From assembly GCA_017694915.1 (NCBI GenBank), contig JADIMF010000012.1:1-33833 (forward strand): a DNA stretch of 33,833 nucleotides, in the 5' to 3' direction. This DNA comes from Candidatus Ornithospirochaeta stercoravium. Its GTDB lineage: Bacteria > Spirochaetota > Spirochaetia > Sphaerochaetales > Sphaerochaetaceae. The position numbers were made by a program, and so were the translations under genes. The notes below the pieces were generated by a model. It did no database searches and had not been told where the DNA came from. It saw nothing but the letters and a program-made list of their open reading frames with translations. Every line of letters starts with the position of its first letter. Position 1 is the first letter of the stretch. This document shows, piece by piece, positions 27,851-33,833 of the stretch.

Positions 27851-27942
27851 CTGGCTGCTTTCGCTGAAATAATCGAAAAAAGGTTCAAGTTCTGTGTCAC
27901 TAGCCGTAATTATCCCTAACTATTTCATTCTTGGATGCTATC

Positions 27943-28407
27943 ATGATAAATGCAATGGATGCCAGAACGAGACGTACGATCAGAAAACTTGAGAATGCCT
28001 TTATCGATATACTTGAGACAAAGAATATCGATGATGTTTCTGTAAGCGAGATATGCAGCAATGCACATGTGAACAGGACAACATTCTACCGTTATTACAG
28101 AAATCAGTACGCACTTCTGGAGATGATCGAGAAAGAGCTCTTCGCCTCTCTTTATACTACTGATGACATCATTTCGCTTCTCACTGCAATGAGGAAGAGA
28201 AAGAAGGAATGGAAAAGGATTATCCATCTCAAAGGCAGAGGTTGTGTCGCGGAAAATCTCTCCGTCATTTTCTCTGATAGAATAAAGAGCCGCTTCACTG
28301 TATCTGGAATATGCGGCTCAATCGCATGGTGGATTGAAAGCGACATGAAGGAAAGTCCGGAAGCCTTCGGAAGATATCTTTCAGATGCTTCCGGTTTCGA
28401 ATTATAA
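27943..28407 (+). CDS. TetR/AcrR-family transcriptional regulator
   Basis: TIRKLENAFIDILETKNIDDVSVSEICSNAHVNRTTFYRYYRNQYALLEMI: TetR HTH; C-terminal TetR_C-like region. ORF opens at 27931. Confidence 0.87.
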   Translation: MINAMDARTRRTIRKLENAFIDILETKNIDDVSVSEICSNAHVNRTTFYRYYRNQYALLEMIEKELFASLYTTDDIISLLTAMRKRKKEWKRIIHLKGRGCVAENLSVIFSDRIKSRFTVSGICGSIAWWIESDMKESPEAFGRYLSDASGFEL

Positions 28408-28411
28408 AAAA

Positions 28412-28431
28412 CATGCAGGTTTCCCTGCATG
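28412..28431 (-). terminator. Intrinsic terminator of the radical SAM gene (possibly bidirectional)
   Basis: CATGCAGG-TTTC-CCTGCATG perfect 8-bp stem; on the minus strand followed directly by TTTTTT. Confidence 0.85.
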
Positions 28432-28441
28432 CCTTACTCTT

Positions 28442-29779
28442 TTATTTTCCTGACTTTTTCCAGAGCTCGTCAGCAGTGGGTTTCCAGTTCTCCGCATATG
28501 GCTCCGTGCGATCGCAAAGGACATCTGCGCTCTCCGGACTCTCATAATCAGTAGAAGCCGCAGCTGTCTCCTTGACCATTTCCCTGAGGCATTCAGGATT
28601 CTCCAGCATAGGACATGGCCTGAGCATATTCTCATTGAAAGGCTGTCCTTTGCGGTATGCCTTGAAAAGAGGATTTCTGAGCGCATCCATAAGGGATGTA
28701 TCATTGATATTCACATTCGAGTAATGGATGAACACACATGGCTCGACATCACCCTTCGCGTTGATATGGAAATATCTTCTTCCTCCTGCAATACAACCTC
28801 CGACATACTCCGCATCATTCTGGAAATCAATCGTGAATATAGGTTTCGTGTTCCTGTATTCCCTTATGCGGTGATACATCTCCGTACGCTGTTCCGGTGT
28901 TGGAAGGAGGGATGGTACAGCACCATTTCCGACAGGCATATAGTGGAAGAACCATGCGAAAAGCGCACCCCACTCCACCATCTTGTCGAAGTATGCCTCA
29001 CTGCTTACATCCTGGTAATTCACGCTTGTATAGCAGGTTGAGATTCCGAATGGAAGATGATGCGCCTTCATCATCTTCATGGCTTCCATATCCTTGTTAT
29101 ACACGCCATTTCCACGACGGCTGTCATTTCTCTCCTCAAAGCCTTCTACACTGATAGCCGGAACGAAGTTCTTAACCCTCAGCATATCCTGGCAGAATGC
29201 CTCATCAATGAGAGTTCCATTCGTGAATGCGAGAAATTCACAGTCGGAATGCTTCTCACATATCTTTATGAGATCTGCTTTTCTTACAAGAGGCTCACCA
29301 CCTGTATAGATGTACATATGTACACCGATCTGCTTGCCTTCCGTGATGATTCTGTCGATTGTCTCATATGAAAGATTGAGCTTGTTGCCGTACTCAGCTG
29401 CCCAGCATCCAGTGCAATGAAGATTGCATGCAGATGTCGGATCGAGAAGAATCGCCCAAGGTATGTTGATATCTTCCTTATCCTCAAGCGCGTGACCGAC
29501 AGAACGGCCTCTGAGAGTTGCGTTAATAAGGAAGTTCTGGAAGAAAGCCTTTCTGACACCAGGATCAAGTTCATAGAACTTCATCATCAGCTGATACCAG
29601 TTACCTTTATCCTCAATTGCTTTTCTTATCCTTTTCCTTTCATTTGGATAGACATTCTTCGGCACGGTCTTATCCACAAGATCCATAAGCTTCGGGATAT
29701 TCTTCTCAGGATCGCTCTCAAGATAATTGAGTCCCATCTTGATAGCTGTTTCTATAAGTGCATTCTTCACAGTACTCAT
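28442..29779 (-). CDS. Radical SAM protein with SPASM-like C-terminal cysteine region
   Basis: MSTVKNALIETAIKMG...ILLDPTSACNLHCTGCWAAEYG (CX3CX2C), YTGGEPLVRKADL, C-terminal CIAGGRRYFHINAKGDVEPCVFIHYS...CPMLENPECLREM. ATG at 29779. Confidence 0.9.
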   Translation of the reverse strand: MSTVKNALIETAIKMGLNYLESDPEKNIPKLMDLVDKTVPKNVYPNERKRIRKAIEDKGNWYQLMMKFYELDPGVRKAFFQNFLINATLRGRSVGHALEDKEDINIPWAILLDPTSACNLHCTGCWAAEYGNKLNLSYETIDRIITEGKQIGVHMYIYTGGEPLVRKADLIKICEKHSDCEFLAFTNGTLIDEAFCQDMLRVKNFVPAISVEGFEERNDSRRGNGVYNKDMEAMKMMKAHHLPFGISTCYTSVNYQDVSSEAYFDKMVEWGALFAWFFHYMPVGNGAVPSLLPTPEQRTEMYHRIREYRNTKPIFTIDFQNDAEYVGGCIAGGRRYFHINAKGDVEPCVFIHYSNVNINDTSLMDALRNPLFKAYRKGQPFNENMLRPCPMLENPECLREMVKETAAASTDYESPESADVLCDRTEPYAENWKPTADELWKKSGK

Positions 29780-29986
29780 TTTATTGTCACTCCTTAGCTG
29801 TAACGCCATGTACCTGAATCAACTGTATTATTGCACTAACAATCATCCGGGTACAGTCAACGCCGCACATAAATTTAATATAACAACCTATCAGAATACC
29901 GTGTATAGGGATAATCACAGAAAAACGAAACTGTCTATGAACCTCATCTCACAAAGATGGAAATGAAAAAACATCCATAGATAACA

Positions 29987-30009
29987 AAAGCTCCCTTTTT
30001 GGGAGCCTT
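29987..30009 (-). terminator. Intrinsic terminator-like hairpin, minus strand
   Basis: Minus: AAGGCTCCC-AAAAA-GGGAGCTTTT, 9-bp stem with one G.U (A.C on the plus strand). Suggests a minus-strand transcript ending here. Confidence 0.65.
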
Positions 30010-30404
30010 CGATTGCCGCCTCCAGGTACGACAACAAAACTTCACGGAACTGGTTGTGTTTCAGAAATTACTTTACAGGAAGGAATTATGGTGGTCAAGC
30101 AACAGTAGATGTTCCGTTCAGTTGAGGACTTTTTGCGGTCACTAGCGGATATTTTGAGATCATCAAAAGGAAGTCCGTAAACACATTTCGACGTATGGGA
30201 AGTGAACCCTTCAGCAAAATCACCCTCTCAGACGCACGAGGATTGCCGAGAACGCATCCTGAATCAATTGTGGTGTAATTTCATGCTTTGTGCAAGACAA
30301 AGCGTTTCTTGGGCCGTTTTTGAGCAAATCATCAAGTTTCTTCCTGGGAGGATCTGTTCGCATACAGCCCAAGAGCTTATTTCCTGCACGCAGGAACAAC
30401 ACGA
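30010..30404 (-). pseudogene. Possible degenerate coding remnant of unknown family
   Basis: About 395 bp without an intact convincing gene. On the minus strand, short open stretches in different frames (...LDDLLKNGPRNALSCTKHEITPQLIQDAFSAILVRLRG*; then ERVILLKGSLPIRRNVFTDFLLMISKYPLVTAKSPQLNGTSTVA*), followed by a minus-strand terminator. Confidence 0.25.
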
Positions 30405-30917
30405 TCACAAGTACCGGACGGTCTCTGAAAGCGGCTTACGCTGCCCGTGATTGGCTAGAGGCCTTGTTCCATCAGCTGCATAGCCCAGATCCAAAAGCAT
30501 CAGCACTTCCTCATTTTCCGGCAGTTCCAGTTCCTTTGCAGCCACTTCAGGGTCAAAGAAGTTTATCCAGCAGCTGTCTACTCCTACATTCGTTGCTGCC
30601 AACATGAGATGGGTTGCGACAATCGAGGCATCCTCCACGCCGGAATCTCGCTTCTCACCAGGATAGACAAACACATTCTTCGAGTCGAAAGCAACAACAA
30701 GCACTGTACCTGCGCCATAACGGCAAGGAGTGAGCTTGTCGATTTTCGCAAGTCCTTCAGCTGACTGTACGACGTAGATTTTCTGTTCCTGGAGGTTCTT
30801 TGCAGTCGGTGCAAGCCGTCCAGCCTCAAGAATTGATTCCAGCTGTTCTTTCTCAACCTGTCGTCCATCAAACTTCTTGCAGGAATACCTATCTTTAATC
30901 ACTTCATTGAATTCCAT
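30405..30917 (-). CDS. Nitroreductase family protein (FMN-dependent)
   Basis: 170 aa; IKDRYSCKKFDGRQVEKEQLESILEAGRLAPTAKNLQEQKIYVV..., GVDSCWINFFDP, LLDLGYAADGTRPLANHGQRKPLSETVRYL. RBS AAAGGAG. Confidence 0.92.
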   Translation of the reverse strand: MEFNEVIKDRYSCKKFDGRQVEKEQLESILEAGRLAPTAKNLQEQKIYVVQSAEGLAKIDKLTPCRYGAGTVLVVAFDSKNVFVYPGEKRDSGVEDASIVATHLMLAATNVGVDSCWINFFDPEVAAKELELPENEEVLMLLDLGYAADGTRPLANHGQRKPLSETVRYL

Positions 30918-30960
30918 TTTTGTCTCCTTTTTCCTAATCTTTAAAATCGCAAATTCTCTA

Positions 30961-31034
30961 TTTAGACTTTAGATGTATATATTTATTATTATTTTTAATC
31001 AGAATGAGTTATCAAGTTTATACATTTAAAGTCT
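30961..31034. repeat. Inverted-repeat pair A/B downstream of the par cassette (candidate centromere/operator)
   Basis: TTTAGACTTTAGATGTATA (30961-30979) and TTTATACATTTAAAGTCT (31017-31034); 15/16 match between AGACTTTAGATGTATA and the reverse complement of TATACATTTAAAGTCT. Confidence 0.6.
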
Positions 31035-31045
31035 ATAAAACTAAA

Positions 31046-31420
31046 TTATTTTCTACGTCTAGTTGTCTGAAGTCTGTAAATCGCCTCTGCAGCTTCTGAT
31101 AATTCCGGATTCAATGCCCGGCTTTGCTTTATTAGATAGGCGATAAGACTGGAGACATCACCTCCGCACAATCCCTGCTCATTCATCTCCTTTGATAGCA
31201 TGTTGCAATAGATGACATCATTGGCTGTCATCTTCACTGTGACATTCTTTATTATCTTAGATCTGTCGAGTGTGGCACTTGGCCTTCCCATCTTTTTTTT
31301 CGCTACTACTGGTTCAGTAGCAGGGACTTCTACAACTGAAGGCTTTTCCTGAGTTTCAACAGGCTTTGGTTCTTTCTTCTCCTCAACCTCGGTATTCCAT
31401 GCATCCATCAGTCTGCTCAT
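31046..31420 (-). CDS. Small ribbon-helix-helix-like protein, candidate centromere-binding partner of ParA
   Basis: Acidic/Pro-rich N-tail, then GRPSATLDRSKIIKNVTVKMTANDVIYCNMLSKEMNEQGLCGGDVSSLIAYLIKQSRALN (beta-alpha-alpha pattern); downstream of and translationally coupled to parA; ATG at 31420 with AAGGAG. Confidence 0.6.
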   Translation of the reverse strand: MSRLMDAWNTEVEEKKEPKPVETQEKPSVVEVPATEPVVAKKKMGRPSATLDRSKIIKNVTVKMTANDVIYCNMLSKEMNEQGLCGGDVSSLIAYLIKQSRALNPELSEAAEAIYRLQTTRRRK

Positions 31421-31422
31421 AT

Positions 31423-32187
31423 TCAAATCTCCTTCAGTATCTCTTCAAAGAGTGCATCATAGTCTTTTGAGATCGGGCTTTTCTTGCCTTTGACTGTGCT
31501 GTTCCTATTCGCCTGGGCATCTTCTATGGCTACACTCTGCCTGATCTTTGATTCAAAGACCTTTGTATTGAGGAACTTTGACGAGATCATCTCAAGATCC
31601 GGAATCGCTTCCTTGCTGAGCCTGGTACGGGGATTATAACGGGTAACAAGAAGTCCAAGGATCTTCAATTCAGGATTTGCTGATTCTTTCACTTCATTGA
31701 TCGTCTCAGACAGAGCCCTGAGTCCTTGAATGGAGAGAGCATTTGCATTGACAGGAACGATAACATAATCAGAGGCAATAAGAACATTCCAATTTATGAT
31801 GCCGAGAGTCGGAGGCGAGTCTATGATACAGATGTCATAAAGGGATGAAACATCTTTCAATGCGTTCTTGAGAAGCTGCATTGAATTGACTCCTATGAAC
31901 ATCCTGTCCGCATTGCTCATAAGAATGTTATTGGGAACAAGATCCACTCCTTCTGCTGTCTTGATTACAGCATCCTCAAGAGAGACAGTTCTGGAAAAGA
32001 CATCCTTGAGAGTATGCTGCCCTTCCTTGTCGGGATTGATACCGTAGATGTATGTCATGTTGGCCTGTGGATCAGCATCAATGGAGAGCGTTTTCTTTCC
32101 AGCTTTTGCAAACCGTGATGCTATCTCAACCGCACTTGTAGTCTTGCCGACTCCGCCTTTCTGATTGATCAGAGCAATTGTAATCAT
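31423..32187 (-). CDS. parA: ParA/Soj-family partition ATPase (no N-terminal HTH)
   Basis: 254 aa; MITIALINQKGGVGKTTSAVEIASRFAKAGKKTLSIDADPQANMTYIYG (deviant Walker A), YDICIIDSPPTLGIINWNVLIASDYVIVPVNANALSIQGL. RBS AAAGGAGG. Confidence 0.95.
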   Translation of the reverse strand: MITIALINQKGGVGKTTSAVEIASRFAKAGKKTLSIDADPQANMTYIYGINPDKEGQHTLKDVFSRTVSLEDAVIKTAEGVDLVPNNILMSNADRMFIGVNSMQLLKNALKDVSSLYDICIIDSPPTLGIINWNVLIASDYVIVPVNANALSIQGLRALSETINEVKESANPELKILGLLVTRYNPRTRLSKEAIPDLEMISSKFLNTKVFESKIRQSVAIEDAQANRNSTVKGKKSPISKDYDALFEEILKEI

Positions 32188-32206
32188 GGATTCCTCCTTT
32201 GTATCT

Positions 32207-32235
32207 ATAATGTGTCATAATAATTTAACAGTCAA
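32207..32235 (-). promoter_or_regulatory. Candidate sigma70 promoter of parA
   Basis: Minus strand TTGACT (32230-32235) - 17 nt - CATTAT (32207-32212), upstream of the AAAGGAGG RBS. Confidence 0.4.
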
Positions 32236-32256
32236 GGCTATAAAAATATAAATTAG

Positions 32257-32331
32257 TTTAGACATATAAATGTATAAAATATAAATACTACGATGCAACA
32301 GGCATTTATACATTTTATACGTATAAAGTCT
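32257..32331. repeat. Inverted-repeat pair C/D upstream of parA (candidate centromere/operator)
   Basis: TTTAGACATATAAATGTATAAA (32257-32278) and TTTATACATTTTATACGTATAAAGTCT (32305-32331); AAATGTATAAA/TTTATACATTT is a perfect 11-bp inverted repeat. Contains the 14-bp palindrome TTTATACGTATAAA (32314-32327). Confidence 0.6.
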
Positions 32332-32416
32332 TTTCTTTTTAATGTTTTTGCACGATAATATTACTAAGGACACTTTCTACCCGAAACAAACTGATTCTAC
32401 ACTGTGGTGAGAACCG

Positions 32417-33694
32417 ATGAGCAGCAACTATTACAACTATGAAGTCAAGAATGATACCACCTATGAGGAAATGCCCAGAAAGCGCTTTAGCCTGATTGGG
32501 CTGCTATCAAAGATAAGGAATCTGTGCTTCCTCATTCTGCTGGTCATCCTCATCTTCACAGCCTGGCCGAGCCTTCACACTGAATCATATCTGTGCTTCA
32601 GGCTCATCGTCGGGCTCATCTTCAATAAGGAGATCTTCTCCCTTGTAGTTTCAAGCTTCATAGAGGGCTTTAATCTTCAACCAATCGCAAGGAGCATAGA
32701 GCTGCTTGTCCTGGTAGTCTGTGTATGGAAACTCATCTTCAGAGGAAAGATCCTTGCTTTTCTCAGGATCAAATCGATTGTCATGCTTTCACTCGCTTCT
32801 TACTGGATCTACCTGATACTTTTCTATGCGCTTAACATCACAACACTGCCGATCTGGAGTGAATATGCTTCTTTCTTCATATACAGTCCTATGTTCTGCT
32901 GGCTGTATCCGTTGGGACTTGATATGGCAATGAAAGCATATGCCGTTATCATCGTTCTGATAGCATGTTATCTTGCCACTGTCATCTTCTATGGATCATC
33001 TGTAAGAGAAGGACAGAGGCTCGACAGGGATGATATGGAAGAACTTGGAATCAACGATGTCTTGAGGAGAGTCAATCCTATCAGAAAGATCTTCCTTCCC
33101 CGTCCACGGTTTTATGCTACTGATACATTCAGCCAGAATGCATACTCATCCGGACGAAACATCGTAATTGCACTTGATATATTTGATGAAGGAATAGAAG
33201 TAGCACAGGGAGTGATAGCTCATGAACTTGGGCATTACTATCACTATGACACGGATGCTTCACTGATCTGCAATGTGGCCATCAATACAGTCACATTTCC
33301 TCTGATGATTGTCACATTCATAGCAAGGATCCTTTCCCATATTCCTTTCCTGGGAATTGCAGCTGGAATCTACGGGCTTCTGCTGTCAGTCTTTGGTGCA
33401 ATCACCGGGATAATCTTCAACATCATCAACCTGGTCTTCTACTGGATTGATGGAAAGTGGGCTGAACGCAGTGCTGATATGTTCTCTGTGGTTTTAGGCT
33501 ACGGATTTGGCAATTATCTCTTTCTCTCGAAGTACACAGAGGGATTCTCACTCAGAGCTCTCATATCCGGATTCCTGGATGTTCATCCGGGAACAAGAAG
33601 CAGATGCAGATACATCAAGAAGAGAATCATCAGATACTATGGAGAGGACTACTGGGACAGTTGTGTTGCAGTTTATGGTGACTACTACGTATGA
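32417..33694 (+). CDS. Membrane M48-family (HtpX/Ste24-like) zinc metallopeptidase
   Basis: 425 aa, multiple TMs; GVIAHELGHYYHYD (HEXXH), WAERSADMFSVVLGYG (third ligand region, E..xAD), DVHPGTRSR (HP...R motif typical of M48). Confidence 0.85.
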   Translation: MSSNYYNYEVKNDTTYEEMPRKRFSLIGLLSKIRNLCFLILLVILIFTAWPSLHTESYLCFRLIVGLIFNKEIFSLVVSSFIEGFNLQPIARSIELLVLVVCVWKLIFRGKILAFLRIKSIVMLSLASYWIYLILFYALNITTLPIWSEYASFFIYSPMFCWLYPLGLDMAMKAYAVIIVLIACYLATVIFYGSSVREGQRLDRDDMEELGINDVLRRVNPIRKIFLPRPRFYATDTFSQNAYSSGRNIVIALDIFDEGIEVAQGVIAHELGHYYHYDTDASLICNVAINTVTFPLMIVTFIARILSHIPFLGIAAGIYGLLLSVFGAITGIIFNIINLVFYWIDGKWAERSADMFSVVLGYGFGNYLFLSKYTEGFSLRALISGFLDVHPGTRSRCRYIKKRIIRYYGEDYWDSCVAVYGDYYV

Positions 33695-33732
33695 ACACTG
33701 ATAAATGGTAAAATAAAACTGTAAATGCCTAT

Positions 33733-33769
33733 GCCGTTATGCTATGAGCATAGTACATAGCATAACGGC
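33733..33769 (+). terminator. Strong 14-bp hairpin downstream of the M48 peptidase gene
   Basis: GCCGTTATGCTATG-AGCATAGTA-CATAGCATAACGGC, perfect 14-bp stem, followed by TTCTCTTTCGTT. Confidence 0.6.
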
Positions 33770-33802
33770 TTCTCTTTCGTTGAGCTAGCAAGGAGGGTGA
33801 AT

Positions 33803-33833
33803 ATGTCTTTATCCATACAAGAGCGATTAAAAG
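33803..33833 (+). CDS. Start of a gene, probably an XRE-type regulator of a mobile element (truncated by the window)
   Basis: AAGGAGGGTGAAT-ATG; MSLSIQERLK... resembles the N-terminus of XRE regulators starting xLSIQERLKxLR, but only 10 codons are visible. Confidence 0.4.
   Translation, partial: MSLSIQERLK

Noticed and set aside
30220-30408. 62-aa minus-strand ORF as a transposase fragment
   Set aside because: Location suggested an IS remnant, but I could not match the peptide to any transposase motif and saw no terminal inverted repeats or target-site duplication.
1-33833. CRISPR arrays, tRNA and rRNA genes
   Set aside because: No regularly spaced direct repeats, cloverleaf or rRNA-like stretches were seen by eye; a tRNAscan/Infernal run would be needed to be certain.

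Overview
The window looks like a bacterial chromosome segment joined to the start of a plasmid- or ICE-like module. Domain content (short AlaRS, EpmA next to EF-P) suggests a spirochaete, but that is only an inference. Positions 1-15923 are a dense, almost entirely minus-strand block: guaA (partial), an ECF transporter (S, T, fused A-A), plsC, an ABC exporter, a DEAD-box helicase, a class IV aminotransferase, ftsK, rsmG, mnmG and mnmE. It is followed by epmA-efp (+), a TrmA/RlmD-like methyltransferase (-), pepF (-), hflX (+), an XRE regulator (+), alaS (-), a divergent DprA-like protein (-), panE (-), an orphan AgrC-like GHKL histidine kinase (+), mtnN/pfs (-), a TetR regulator (+), a radical SAM/SPASM-like protein (-), a degenerate ~0.4 kb stretch and a nitroreductase (-). 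The right end carries a ParA plus small ribbon-helix-helix-like partition cassette, a divergent membrane M48 metallopeptidase, and the first codons of a probable XRE regulator. Two observations stand out most. (1) An unannotated compact minus-strand small-RNA candidate lies at about 21745-21804, with promoter, short transcript and a GAAA-capped G.U-containing terminator hairpin. (2) Four related AT-rich motif copies, in inverted pairs, flank both ends of the par cassette and resemble a two-sided centromere. No tRNA, rRNA or CRISPR array was seen. All calls come from reading sequence and motifs; no searches were run.
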